A DNA stretch of 64,000 nt, from assembly GCA_030549775.1 (NCBI GenBank), contig CM060177.1:66455638-66519637 (forward strand), read 5' to 3'. Shown piece by piece: positions 1 through 12,665 of this stretch. Each line of letters opens with the position of its first letter. The first letter of the stretch is position 1. The translations under genes and the position numbers were made by a program. The notes below the pieces were generated by a model, which worked only from the letters and a program-made list of their open reading frames with translations, did no database searches and was not told the DNA's origin. The stretch comes from Tamarix chinensis (taxonomy: Eukaryota > Streptophyta > Magnoliopsida > Caryophyllales > Tamaricaceae).

Positions 1-1619
1 TATTAAGGATAATAATATTAATATTACTAAAATTTATTAACACTTATAGAAAATAGTTTAGGGGTTGGGGAAGTTGGAGAACCACTTAAGGTTGGTGGCG
101 GAACCCGTGGCAGCATAGGACGGCGACGACGACGGTAGTAGAGGAGGAAAAGAGGTGGAAAGGTGGGGTGGTAGGCCAAAGGAGAGGGAAGGAGGGGGTG
201 TTTGAGGTGGTGGAAGGTGCAGCAGGTGGAGAGGGGTGGAATGGAGGTGGTGGTGCACTCGAGAATGGCGGCGCACAGCGGTTGGCGCTATAGCCGAAGG
301 TGGTGGAAGGTGGTGGAAGATGGAGAAAGTAGAAGGAGAGGGAGGCAGGGAAAGATGGAGGTGTGGGGAAGTAAGGGAGGTAGGGGGTCCCCTAGATGTT
401 TTAGAGGGTGGAGGAGGTACTAGTTGTAGAGGGATTGGCGGCGGAAGGCAATGCGAGGGGCTGGGAGAGGCTGGAGTGGGCTGATCAGTTTGGCAACTTT
501 GCACGGCCGGGGCAGCTCATGCAGGGCAAGATAGGGGATGGTGGTGGCTCAGTTTTGTAGAGGGAGGCGTAGGGAAGGTTTTTGTGGGGCGGATTTTGCG
601 GCGGCTGTCATCGACAGCGGCAAAATAAGGGACTATTTTGGCAGCAGAGAGCTTCTGGGGTTTTTGGGCTACAAAAAGGATGATCAACCCAGGCTACTAA
701 TGGGGGCTATTTATAGGCTAATTGAGGGGTGAAACGACGAAGGGGAAGAGGACGAGCGGGGTAGGTGTGGCTGGAAAACCGGCTGGCTGTGGCAAGCGGC
801 GCAGTCCTGCCATGGTAGGTTAGGTCAAGGAGGGGGAGAGAAAAGGAAAGGGGAGGCACACGTGGATGGTAGCTATGGGGCTTTTTGGGGTTGAAAAAGG
901 GACAAAAATTATGGGGAAGGGAAGAGAGGGGAGGCCAGACGGCGTGTAGATGGTGGCCGACGGAAGGAAGGCTGCAGATTGAGGTTGGAAGTTGGGATCG
1001 AGGGGGGAGAAGGTGATAGGCTAGATCGTTAGGTCTAGGGGAAAAGGAAAGAAGAAAAAAAAAGAGGGAGGTGGACCGTTTGGGGCAACGGGCGAAGGAG
1101 GCAAATGGGTAGCCTCACGGGCCTAGGCCACACTAAAAGAGGGAGAGGTTTAGGCTACTCGAGCCGGCCCAATCGGGGGAAATGGGGAAAGAAAGAAGAA
1201 AGCAGAAGGGGGGAGAGAAAAAAAAAGGAAAAAGGAAAAAGGGAAAAGGGAAAATAGGGGGAAAATAGATAAAATAACTTATGGGAAATAAGTTGTAGTA
1301 TTTTTGGTAGATAAACAAATTTTAATACTTTAACTTAATATATTTTAATATATTGGTTGAGAAGGTAAATTTTAGAAAATATTGGTTTGAAACATTATTT
1401 AAATAAAATGAGTATGATAAAATAACAAATTATTTATTTTTGTTTATTAAATATTCACATATAATTTTATATGCTCAAAAATCCACAAAATAATTAAATT
1501 AAATAAATTTAAAAGGAAACATCCTCAAAATAATTAAATTAAATTAGTTTAAAAGCTATGTTATCCCGAATAAAAGTGATTTATTAAATTATAGGCTTTT
1601 AAAATTTTGGGGGATTACA
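1..1619 (-). repeat. Giant LTR, subfamily LTR-II, right-hand part (truncated by window edge)
   Basis: The stretch is alignable by eye from end to end with 59480-61021: same AT-rich start, same 'aaaatagtttaggggttg' junction, same purine-rich GC-richer block (about 60-1260), same AT-rich tail and the same terminus (GGGGATTACA here, GAGGGATTACA there). It is therefore the U3 and leader side of a giant LTR whose other end lies outside the window. Transcription strand is inferred to be minus from the TATA box at 707-716 and from the relic elements elsewhere in the window. Open frames in the purine-rich block are low-complexity (Pro/Ser/Leu/His-rich on minus, Gly/Arg/Trp-rich on plus) and are not called as genes. 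Whether this is a solo LTR or part of an element cannot be told. Confidence 0.8.
707..716 (-). promoter_or_regulatory. TATA box of LTR-II (minus strand)
   Basis: CTATAAATAG on the minus strand, 903 bp from the LTR coding start at 1619. The matching box in the other LTR-II copy is at 60120-60129, 892 bp from its coding start. Confidence 0.65.
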
Positions 1620-2955
1620 GCAGCTGCCTTTGTTCCTTCATTGTGTATGCTAGCGGACTTTGTGCCCACATATGGTTTGGTAGTAGTCCTTGTGCCTACC
1701 TGTGATGATGTGTGTGTATTGGTTGTGTAGATAGGCCTACCTATATATTAAGAAGTGGTCACTTTATTAAGAAAATTGTGCCTATTATTATAACATGAGA
1801 TTGATGTGCCTTTCTAATTATACTACAAAAAGCATTAGTTGGATGTTCCAATAGTAAGTTCTAGTTATTTCCATATGAATGAGAATTTGTAGTATATGGT
1901 CTTGATGTATGTAGTGATGCAGGAACAAAAACTCAACAATTGACATTCATATTTATGGAACCAATTATTCTCTATTTATAAATGAGCTCCTATGAAATTG
2001 AAGACAAACGGATGGTTACATTACTGGAAATGTACTAAACAAGCTACAACGTGTCTACGTGCATGTGCATGGCATGCATGGAGTTCATAGCTATATGCAT
2101 GGGGAGGGAATGTGAATCTTATTAGTTTGTAATTATTAACTTAGCTAATTAATTGATTAAGTAGTAAATTTGGATAATAGGTAAAGCAGGAAGTAGGATA
2201 AAGTTGGCATAAAGTAGCATAAAATTAGCATAATATCTTTTACCTTGGAATCTTTTAAATTATGCTTTTAGCTAGTGGTATAATGGCTATAAGCAGCCAT
2301 AGAAGGAATGAATAGGGACATTGAATTTGAAGATCAATAATGAAGTTGAATACAAGTGAATACTATCTGAGTTCAATTCAAATTAATGGAATATATATGA
2401 ACAATTTAGCTTGAATGTTTTAATCTCTTCGTCTATGTGAATTAGAAATTAATTCATATCTTTTCTACTCTCCTTAATCAATATTTTCTAGCCATAATTA
2501 TCATCCAAATCCCACTTTAATTTGCAATGAAGTAAATCCCTAATTTGGTTTACATATTAAATACCCTAAACCGCTATTTGAAACCCTACCACCTTACATC
2601 CAAACAAAACATCACCTTAAACCTTGTATTCTAACTAAACCCTAACCCAAAACCTAAACCATGAAATGATCCTCCATCTACACCCTAAAAATAAAATCCT
2701 TATCATTATTAACCTACCATTGTCGAATGCATATACTAATTAGTTGACACCATTCAAATCCTCATCATTAATAAACCATCATCACCGAAATCCCCATGAC
2801 TCATTTAAAATCAAATTCAGTCTTAGTTCAGCTTTTTCGAATGTTCTTCTCAGCCATATCTCATTGTCAAAGCTTCTTCTAAATAATATCAAACCAGCTA
2901 AGCCATATTCTCATCAATTTAACAACCCCATCCTCCTACACACATCATGTAGTTA
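1620..2955. other. Unassigned AT-rich stretch
   Basis: No coding potential, no LTR terminus and no clear match to other parts of the window were seen. Scattered 'ccctaaacc' and 'aaccctaaccc' words at 2560-2670 are degenerate and not a telomeric array. It may be decayed retrotransposon DNA. Confidence 0.4.
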
Positions 2956-3513
2956 TATGAATAATTATTACATTTCAATTAATATATATTCACATATTGT
3001 TTTGATGCCTCTGATGTGTTCCATGCGGGCTTTACATAACAGTATCGTATAAGGGGTTATTTAGACCATTGTACTAGAGGGTTTATTTCTTGGGCATCTA
3101 CCCAATGGGTAGTGACCTTTACATGTTAGCTTACAAGCTCTATTCAAGGGTATCCATTGGCTTAAGAGTGTAAGCTTATCTAGAGTTCTCTCGAGTAACT
3201 TGAACAAAAAGTTTCTATATTTCCTATGGTCTTTTTATATTTCCCATTCACTAACATCTTTTTCTAATCATAGTTAGTTGGTTTTATTTGAAAGATTAAT
3301 TAATCTCTTTAATTATTTCACTACTCTGATTTATAATTATATTCTTAAATTTATGTAAACTAATGTTTTAGCCTTAAAACTTGGTAATGAATCAGTAGAG
3401 GAAACAAGGCTGTTACTAAGTGTGCTGGTAGCACCCCTTTATTTACTTTCTTAGCTTCTACATGTAATTTTTTAATATGAAAATTTTCTATAGTAAATAT
3501 TTAGGTATTACAA
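2956..3513 (+). repeat. LTR fragment, plus orientation, U5 end
   Basis: Ends in GGTATTACA after 'tatagtaaata', the inverted form of the TGTAACACC start of the giant LTRs. Resembles 16560-17084 in order: the 'caatgggtagtg' word, the 'tattcaag' word, the TTAGCCTT word and the stem-loop at 3378-3422. It carries only the last 0.55 kb of an LTR; the left break is approximate. Confidence 0.6.
3378..3422 (+). other. Decayed copy of the U5 stem-loop
   Basis: The core ACTTGGTAAT pairs with GTTACTAAGT further right, preceded by the usual TTAGCCTT word. Same place relative to the LTR end as in the better preserved copies. Confidence 0.45.
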
Positions 3514-5713
3514 TAAGCACCCCCAGCATTGGTGTGCCCTTCTTCACACACCTCATCCTCTAACTATATACATCTTTCCCCCACTAGTGCTACCATTGGT
3601 CCTCTTCTTACACACCATCATGTCCTCTACCCTAGCACAACTCGTTGATCAAGCTCTCCCACTTTTTTAGTTATCTTCATTTTCCTTCCTACACATTGCT
3701 TTAGTTTTCTTTGGCTATTTTTCCTTAAATCCAATCTTATTACATCTATATCTTATAGTGATTTTTTGGTGGTATTAAATTAAGAGTCATATATTATAAG
3801 TGCTTAGAGGCTAGAGATGCCTTCGGTAAATATACATGTCATACTCAGGGCTTTTCTGTGCAATGTCTGTATGTGTTTGTGATATCATGTTTGGTATTAT
3901 TATATGGATAATTGTATTATGATAATGTTATCGTATGATATGTTATATGTAATAAAAGTAAGGAAGTTGCAAAGGTTAACATGCATTGATATTAGGATAT
4001 GATGCATATCTATATATTTTCATGAGGATAAGTGTGGGAGGTTGAAAATAACTCACATTAAGACTCGTATGGATTTTATAAAAATATGCTAAATCTATTA
4101 TAAGGAATTTTATGAGTGATTATGAATGTCCAAAGTCTAATAAAGTAAGAAAATGGCTTAAATTTGGAATTGTGACCCTGAATGGGGAGTCATTATCACA
4201 TGCATGAAATATTGAATTTATACATTAATTTCTTCATATGTTGTTAGCATTAGCATTTTAGGAATAAGTATTAAATATTTTGGATATATAAATCGTATGG
4301 GAAATGTTATGCTCAATTTGAGAAATTAGAGTTTTGTATGAAATTGTGATTAGTTACACTAAAGTTAGGTTGTGATCATATGTGTTGGACATGGGATTTA
4401 AACCTTGATTTTTGAACTTATTTTCAATAATTGTGAGATAATGATGGGTATTAAATTTTATGATAAAATGAGTACTAGAGAAGAAGTTAAGCTTAACCTA
4501 TAAAATGAGGGTTTTTTTAGGAGGAAAATGGCATTTATCCTTGGGAAATATCTCAATTGTCTAATAGTTGTGATTTATGTGTTATATCTATATATGTATG
4601 TGTGTGTGTGTTACGGTGGAATATGTAAATTGCATACCTTTTTTGTTTCTACATGATGACCTAGAGATATATCTCATTGAATAAGAGACTCAGCACTAAA
4701 AGTGTAAATTTATAAGAGCTAAGGATGAAGTGTTATGTGTTTGTTCTACCAAACTATAATAGTCCCTCGGGTATATGTTGCCCTGAGAGGTAGTTCAAAT
4801 CATTCCACCAGTTTAAGAATAGTTGAGTTCGTAGGCTGAACATAAATAAGAATATTATCATGAGATAAGCAGCAATAAATAAGATATTAATCACTTAATG
4901 CGTAATATTAAAGAATCTAAGATCGCAATATTATGTTTGTTCCACTAAATGATAATAGTGAATCAAGAGTATTTTATCCCAAGAGGTGCTTTAAACTGAT
5001 TCATTGGTTGAAGAATAATAGTCAGGATCATATTGCCCTAATGAATGTTGGGTACATTCCACAGGATGACCATTGTGGCTCATGAGCATTTTGTCCTGAG
5101 AAGCGCTTTAGATAATTCCATTAAATTAAGAATAGTAGGATTCATAAACTCAATGTAAATAAAAATATATATTATGCTTCTAAAATTAGTATTATCTGAC
5201 ATTATACTATTATGCTTGCTTTTTCTTCTATGTGACTTATGTATTATGTGTAACATTGTTATTACTATTTAGTCACCTTAGTTAATATATAGTGCATTGA
5301 TCGTCATTTTCAAGGGTGTTGATTATTCTTAGAAAAAAAAAGTCACTTAATTTTGTGAGTGATAGTTGATTTATTGTTTTAATGTGTTTGCCTTCGATGA
5401 GTGAATAACAAAATTGGTTTAAGGTACGGCTATTTAGATATATCTATCTCTATATGTACTCTTAGTCTTCTATTCTAATTTTACGTATTTCCTTCTCTCT
5501 ATTTTATAGCTTGCATTATTGTGGAATAAGTGTTCCCCACAACTGAATCATACGTATAATGTTACTTTTTTCCTTACACCCAACATAGACTTGGAATATG
5601 GGATGCCTTTCTTAGGTTGGATGTCATGTGACACCCTAAGGTTTTCCTTTTTGGCTTCCATAATAAACTATTTAAAATGAAAATTTTAAATCCTAAATTT
5701 TAGGGGTGTTATA
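3514..5713 (+). repeat. LTR fragment, plus orientation, leader and U5
   Basis: Runs from a pyrimidine-rich part (3520-3750) through AT-rich DNA to two groups of the 'ataatagt' tandem unit (about 4745-4850 and 4965-5160), then a 'tcaagggtgttgattattc' module (about 5310), and ends at GGGGTGTTATA. This is the module order of the giant LTRs in plus orientation. The terminal CA has become TA. The left part of the LTR is missing, and the neighbouring fragment ending at 3513 has the same orientation. Confidence 0.6.
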
Positions 5714-6276
5714 ATAAAAGTTAGATGGTAAAGCATTATCAAAACTCCATATTTACTTTTCATCCATTTGTTTTGATACCAGTCATAAGGCAAACATTTA
5801 GTAAAACATGTTCCAATAATGGTTTCTCTTATAAATGTTATCAAAATGTGTTATATTAAATTTAAGAGATTTTTTGGACATTTTATTAATGACTTTGGTA
5901 TAGAACTTTTATTAAAACATATTATGCATTTCTACATCCATATATTTTCATGTATTTACTAATGATTTCAAGTAAATTGTTTTTTATGTGCAATTATTAA
6001 ATGACTATTCCATTATAGTGATAATGAAATCACAATGCCTCAAATATTAATAATAGAATTATCTTGAATGTTTTAGCATTTAGTTCTTTAGTCTTCAGTT
6101 TGATCTTCATACTTTCATTATTTAAATCTTTAATATACTCGCTCTAGAATAACTGAGGAAATTTTTACTATGAAATTTGGATCTATAGCCTTCAATGTGT
6201 ATAGAATGAGGATGGGAACCCTCTTTTTATAAAGAAAAACTGTCCTTAGTTATTAGGCCATGGTTTACTAGGTTTT
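5714..6276. other. Unassigned AT-rich stretch
   Basis: Lies between an LTR end (5713) and an LTR start (6277). No open frame, PBS or PPT was recognised in it. Confidence 0.4.
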
Positions 6277-6919
6277 TGTAATACCCTTGATTTTAACTAA
6301 TCTTAATCTTAAGTCATTAATATCTTAACCTAATATTAATATAAGAATATTGATATTTCTGTTATCCCCTAATTCTTTAATCCTAAATATAAAGCCAATG
6401 CTAATCTTTACTCTCAATGATCAATATCTTTTTAACCCAAAACTAAACCTAGATGTTTGATAATAAATTTTACCCTAATTCCCTAATATAAATTTATTTT
6501 AACCTAATTTTTTCCTAATCCTAGGCTTATTTTCTTTTTCTCTTTTTTCCATTTTATCCATCTCTTTTTATTTTTCATTTTACTTTTTCTCCTTCATGTT
6601 TTCCTTATACTTCTTCCTCCTTTCCTTCTTGTTTCCCTCTTATTTCAATCATATTTTGTCTATCATGCTTACACCCAACCTATCTTACCTTTATCATCAC
6701 CATCATCATCTCCCACACCTTAAAGGATGTAATTGTAGAAAATTTTATCCAAAAATTTCCCCCAACCCACTCATCTATGCTAAGTTTCCCTATCTTCTCT
6801 ACCATTCACAATGAACTACCACCCTCTATACATAAATACCCTCCACTCACTTTCCTTATGTCATATTTTCTTAACCCAACTCAATCCCTCCCTTCATTAA
6901 CATTAAACACTGCGCCCTA
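6277..6919 (+). repeat. LTR fragment, plus orientation, U3 and promoter part
   Basis: Starts TGTAATACCC, is AT-rich with many 'taacctaat' words to about 6530, then pyrimidine-rich. It resembles 44087-44900, which has the same order. A weak TATA-like word (cataaatacc) lies near 6830. The fragment stops where the LTR-C copy begins at 6920. Confidence 0.55.
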
Positions 6920-9900
6920 TGTAACATCCCCTTTTTAATACCCCCAAACTTAGTACTTAAAATTTTTATTTTATGGATGCAATAACTACTAAATTATGTA
7001 TGTTATCACAACACTTAACATAAATCTAGTTTCCTAGCCTTCCTTATGCCAAGTGCTAAAGCTCAAAATAAGTCAAATCAAGGCAAATACTAAAAGAAAA
7101 GGACAATACATAAATAAGGATTTATGGATAAGACATTCTACATAAAAGAAATCAGAGTCAAAAAAAGATCAATAACAAAAACCACTTAACATTGTGAAAA
7201 ACGTTTATCGTTACACTCATTTCTTTGACAAAATATTACAAATAAGGGTTACAAGAGTAGGGAGCCTCAATCCTCTAGTGTATCTAAACGTGTAGATGGT
7301 GTTCCTCAAAATCCTTTAGTGACTGCATGCAATGCATGTACTCCATGGAAAATTTATAGTATTAGTATGATTTTCTTATATTAAGAAAATCACATCATCT
7401 TTGAAGAGGTGGCATACCCACATTGTATGTAACATACAAATGATAAGAATTAGAACCAAAAGTATATTAAAAACATTTTATAATAGCATCAAAATTACAT
7501 GATCCCCCATTTTAATCAACCACTTTACTCAAATTAAAATCCTATCAAGGGCTTAAGAAATAAATGATTTGAGTTATACAAACAGTTATAAAAATTTAAA
7601 AAATCCTATTACATACATAACATAGTATTTGTTTGACATCACTAGATAGTCTAACCATTAAAAACTAGTCCTAATTCAATTATTGTAGATGTATTATGAT
7701 GGGTCTCTAATCAACTTATGTCAATCAATAATCACATCTTGAATGGAATATAATCCCATGTTTGAGACAATAATCATCAAGGAGGTGTAACCAAGTTAAA
7801 TAACTCAATTCCAAAGTAAAGCACTAAAAGGAAGCCACATGAAATATCACTCGCCCATACTAAAATTTAGCACCCAAGTCATTATATATGCATACAATCT
7901 GTAGTGTGTAGATAATACGTATACAATAGAAGTGGGCCCTTTGACCCAAGTGTCAAAATATGAACATGGGAGCCAAATATGAAGCACAAGATCCCTTTCC
8001 AACTTAGGTCCTCCACTTTAAGTGGTTCTTTTCTTATTTAATTAAATGTTATTATCTAAAGATACTAAGGTCCACAATAGAAAGAATTTCACCAATAATT
8101 AATGAAATCAAAGGATCACAAGGATTTTCATAATAAACCAATCAAAAAATTCCAAATCCAAATGACCACATGAGTCATAACATCGCAAAGCTAACATGAC
8201 CAAGGTTTAAGCAAACACCATAGCCTAAATTAATTACTCAATTATGTTCAACTTAATCCTTTCCATCTAATTAGTTCTAATTTGTTTGAAAGATAAATCA
8301 TAAGTCAAATAGTTCAATTATTCAACTTAAGACATATTTTGTTACAATAACAAAAATACCATCCACATTCAACTCACCACATTTTTACCCATTTTATTAC
8401 CAAATTTATTTTTATAGGTTATTTATCATGAAAAGGATAACATATATTACTTAAATTAACTTCGAATACGGAGATTTTACATTATGAAAAATATAATTTA
8501 CCCCTCAGCAAGGTCAAAACATGATACACATTTAGAACCCTACCATAAAATTCTAGCATATCATTATATTCATAATAAATTCTCATAACAAATTTTTTGG
8601 TATGAAATATTATACATAAAAATTTGCATTTCTATTAATAAAATATGTGATAAAAAATAATCACAATTGAATACTATTTATGTTCTAAATGGAAATATAT
8701 TATGTCCAAATCCATTTAAAATTTATAGGGAATATTTTAACTCATTTATATGTGAAATCTAAAAAAAGGAACATTGTCTAATTTGGTACTAACCTGATTC
8801 TTGCATATTATTTTTATCCAAAACTCATATAACGATAAAACATATATCCACATTTTTAAAATACCATGAAGGTAATCATGAATTATTAATTATTAACATG
8901 GAAACATGTATTATATAATACATTAAAAAATTTACATGGAAATATAATACTCCATGCTTTCATTTTCCCATAACTATACTAATTTTTCCGATAGCATCTA
9001 CCTAGCATGATATTTATTCTTATAATTTAATCTATCATAACAAAAAAAACCTATAATATATAAAGTAGTTGGATTTACCCCCAAGCTTCACAATTTAAAC
9101 CATAAAAATATCTCTTCCAAGGATACCTCAAGAAATATTGTAATTTCCAAAAATTAAAAACATAATATATACATAGTAATATCTATGGAAAGATAAAATA
9201 ATTATGTTAAATAAATGGAAATTAAGGCTAAATTTTATTTGGGGAACTAACCAAGTGTCATGGGTTCATAGCAGAACCATGCACCAAATACGTACAAGAA
9301 ACCAACTAGCTATGGGTGGCACGCTTGGAACTAACCATACAAATGTATGTAGAGGGAGTTAGCCGTGAGCAAACACAAGCAAGGAAATTTGGTTGCTAAA
9401 ACTTGTTGGAATTGGTTACTTTTGGGACGAGTAGGGTGGTTGGTCAAGGGAGCTAGGTTAAAGCAAAAGGGTAGCATAGGGTGGCGAGGTTCAATTGTGT
9501 AAAGGTGATGGCTATAAAAATAAGTAAGTCTTAAGATTTGTGAATAGAGAATTAGGTAGGGACAAATGCTAGGGAGGTTGGGTGGTCTCTCACATTGAAG
9601 GGATGGTATCATAGGAGAAGCTCATATAGGTATGGGTTGGTAGTGTGAGCTGATAATGCAATATGGTGGTGTGGTGGAGGTGGTTCATGTAGGAAGGATG
9701 ATAATGAATGCATATGTGGGATGTCTACGAAGTTTGAAGGTCAAGGAGAGAGTTAGAATCATGTAGAAGAAGATTGGTTGTGTGGTGTTTGGTGAGATAA
9801 AATAAAGGACATGGTGATGTCAATTGGGAGTACTGATGGACCTCAATGGGGAGGTTGGTGGTATGGTGAAGTTGCTCGATACTTGAAGGGACTTGCAAAC

Positions 9901-10978
9901 ATGATACTTTGAACATTTAGCGAGGTGCAAAATAGTGGACAAAGGTGATGGTAGCTGGTGTTAGTGGCATGTAATGGTGTATGACATAGAGAAGGGAAAG
10001 AAAATTCGAGATCAAGTCATGGGGGTGGATGAATGGAGTAGGGTGGCGATAAGAAAAAGATGAAAGGAGTCTATCAGGATTGATTTATCCGAAAAACAAA
10101 GGAAGGGAGTGGGATGTATGGTTAAGGATGGCCAAAAGTGAAGGGAAAACAACAAATGTAAGGATGGGATGAGTCGAGAAGATGAGGAAGATGGAAAATA
10201 GAGTTTGATTGTTGATATGGGGCTAGGTAGGATGATAGAGAAGTAGAAAGGATCAAAATGATGAAGAAGAAAAAAAATATGGCAGTGATGTTGTGTGTGG
10301 GGAAGCAGGAACAAGGTAGTAGGGTTAGTGGTGATAGAACGGGATTGTGAAGGGGTAAAGGCAGTGTCAAAAAGAACCAAGCAATGCACATTTGGGAACG
10401 AATAAAACAATGGTGGCAAAAAAAATAGTTTAGGGGGAGAAGGCTTGGGCAATAGTAGTATTTGATTACGTTTAGAAGAGCACATGTAGACTACAAGGGG
10501 AATAAGGTACTCATGCGGGGTTTGGTTTAGTTTGGGAAGGTTGGGTTCTTACTAAGAAGGCTAAGATTAGTTTAGCTTAGGTTGGGTTAGGGGTAAAATG
10601 ATAATAAAAGATTTAGTTTAAAATTAATTAATTAATAAATTAATAAATAATATCAATAAATTTAGAAAGTTATTAAATATGAAAAGAAAAAACCTACCAA
10701 ATAAATATTTTATTATTATAATTTTCTCTATTAATATAATTAATAAAAATTTCATTATTACAATTATTATTAATATCATTAGTTTTATTATTATTATATT
10801 TTCTTTAAGTATTATTATATTAGTAAAAAATTATTAACACAAATTTAATATGTATAGTAATATAAACAATCATAGAACATCTAATCCGAAAATAATTTTC
10901 TAAATAATTATACATTCACAATCAAAATTTAAATTAGAGTATCTAAATCATGGTTTATATAAATGAGGTATTATATTA
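6920..10978 (-). repeat. LTR-C, 3' LTR of relic element 1
   Basis: Begins TGTAACATCCCC on plus and ends GGTATTATATTA next to a polypurine tract complement. It aligns with 12666-15194 over about 2.5 kb, for example the 'gtagatgtattatgatggg' region, the 'aatcaaaaaattcc' region and the 'atggcacaacc / agcagaacc' region. At about 4.06 kb it is of giant-LTR size. The transcription strand is minus, as the PPT lies on its right. The purine-rich part (9300-10560) holds a 157-residue low-complexity minus frame at 10012-10485, which I regard as chance. Confidence 0.7.
7012..7055 (-). other. U5 stem-loop, LTR-C form
   Basis: On the minus strand, CACUUGGCAUAAGGAAGG pairs with CUAGAUUUAUGUUAAGUG around an 8 nt loop: 15 of 18 positions pair, four of them G-U. 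The 3x3 internal loop has adjacent G-A oppositions. Compared with LTR-I, stem positions 8, 10 and 11 are changed on both arms and still pair. Confidence 0.65.
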
Positions 10979-10981
10979 CTA

Positions 10982-10993
10982 CCCCCTTAAAAG
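10982..10993 (-). promoter_or_regulatory. Polypurine tract of relic element 1
   Basis: CTTTTAAGGGGG followed by TAG and the LTR start TAATATAATACC on the minus strand. The same arrangement (TTTAAGGGGG, TAG, TGATGTAATACC) is seen on the plus strand at 31981-32005. Confidence 0.65.
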
Positions 10994-11779
10994 ATACTTT
11001 GTCCATGAAGTTAACAAAATAAAACTAACTCATTAAAATCTTGAGTATCCAACAATATATGGTTCTATGAGCTGGGGTTTACTACCCCATTAAACCCTAA
11101 TCAAGGAAAAACATTTACACATAGACATATGAGGAACAAACATAAACCAATCAATCATGAACCTACATGTTTAATAAGAAGAATGAAAAGAAAAGAAAAG
11201 AGAGAGAAAAGAAAATTTGAAGAGTATGAAGGTATACCATAAGTAGTATTTACATAACCACGAGCTTGTGCATCTAACTCCTTTTGAGAGACCACCTAGA
11301 TGTTGTTGATCTGTGGGTGAGGGACTCCTAAAGTACCTTATAGAACTTGATTTTTGACCCATACTACTTTGTGGTTAGGGATAGGAATGTAACCCTTATC
11401 ATTCTATTTCACACTTAAGGTATTGCCAGCTGGTATTTGAGTCACATGACATGTGTGCTACTAATAGGTGGTACCACCTCAAGACTGCACTCGGTTGTGT
11501 TGAACTCCAACTCCTAAGAAGTAGCACTCAAAAACTTTGTGGCCCAACTTTCCATAATTTTTTCACTCAATTAGATTACCCTGGTAATACTTTCTAGGTT
11601 GTTTCCATCGCAAACCTTGTAGAAATAGTATCTCAAAGGTCAACCATTTACAAACCATACTCCTAAACGGTACGAAGTATGGCCACCACATGGTTAACTC
11701 TACTAAGTACCTATATAAATCTTCTTCTCACCTTTGTAATAGTGAACCCTCTTTATTGGCGTTCTAGTCTCACTAAGTG

Positions 11780-12310
11780 CCTTTTTTGCCTCCTAGATTC
11801 ATTTTAAGGCTCAAGCCTTCTCATACATGATGAATATATTGGTCATGATGACTCCTCCAAAAATCTCCCAAGAACATAAATCCAAACCCTGCTCAAAGCA
11901 AGGAGGAATCATTTCCTCACTGCCTATTTATCGTAGGTGCAAAGGCAAGAAGTTTGAAGAACTTGCAAAAATAGTCCTCAATTAGCATACTATCCTACTT
12001 AAGGGTCAGGCTATCAACATACTTTGCATTACGTGCGTGAGAAGGAGAGTAGTGCACCTCAAAGCTGCTAGAAAACCCTCCCAAGTATCAAATGGCCCAA
12101 TAGCTTTAAGTTGACATCTTCTTCACTAATCATGGGACCATCTTCACCGATAGAACATGATAATGTCTACCTTATTCTCATCTTGGTAATCTAAACGCCT
12201 AAAAAATTTCTCTTAGTGTTTAATCAATATCTTTATCACATTCGGTTCCTCAACTCCCTCAGATATAGGTGGGTGATGAAACTCAACCTCTCTTAACAAA
12301 TTCCTAGTAT
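11780..12310 (-). pseudogene. Ty3/Gypsy gag relic
   Basis: Minus-strand translation in mixed frames gives pieces of a retrotransposon gag capsid domain: a segment around HHPPISEGVEEPNVIK, then KFFRRLDYQDENKVD, then GPFDTWEGFLAALR, then pieces like MIPPCFEQGLDL. These follow the order of the retrotrans_gag family (target domain entry, TWEEF-type motif, FEQGL motif). Several stops and frame changes make it non-functional. The gag relic at 19650-20270 is a better preserved cousin. Identification rests on motif order, not on a search. Confidence 0.6.
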
Positions 12311-12665
12311 GAACACGTGTTGGAGGTAGAAACGGCTAAGGATGTCATTGTGGCTACGACTTTGACACTCTCTCAACAACTATGATGAATAACTCTTTCA
12401 TAAGTGTGAGATTGATGTTTTATACCATTATGCTACAATAAAATGGAATAGGTGTACAACCTTAGCAACACATTCAAGTCACCTATAAGAAGGCTAAACA
12501 CATCACCATATTTCAAATCCGTTATTAATGCAACACTTAAATAGAATCAACTATCTAACCAAGCTTACTTCTTCACAAGGATTAATCAGGTTTAAAACGA
12601 TTTATGCATAGAAATTTTTATAAAAAGAAGATATGGTCTAAAAACTAAAGTTTTTGATTCTAACT

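Larger units (their letters stand above)
10979..12665 (-). mobile_element. Interior of relic element 1 (Ty3/Gypsy, deleted)
   Basis: Only about 1.7 kb remains between the two LTR-C copies. It keeps a PPT on the left, a decayed gag, and at its right edge (about 12650-12665) a very poor match to an iMet primer-binding site. No protease, reverse transcriptase or integrase was recognised, so pol has been lost. The 3' LTR/PPT on the left and 5' LTR on the right give minus-strand coding. Confidence 0.6.

Noticed and set aside
58..504. Minus-strand frames in the promoter blocks of several giant LTRs (58-504, 37121-37444, 55388-55777, 59561-60063), some sharing a VRRH...HHLHS-like stretch
   Set aside because: They sit in a skewed purine-rich sequence that leaves long frames by chance. 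The shared residues follow from shared nucleotides, starts are not in the same place, and nothing resembles a known domain. A Ka/Ks test over many copies would be needed to revive them.
10012..10485. 157-residue minus frame in LTR-C
   Set aside because: Low-complexity, Ser/Leu/Pro/His-rich, no motif, not kept in the other LTR-C copy, which is truncated and changed there.
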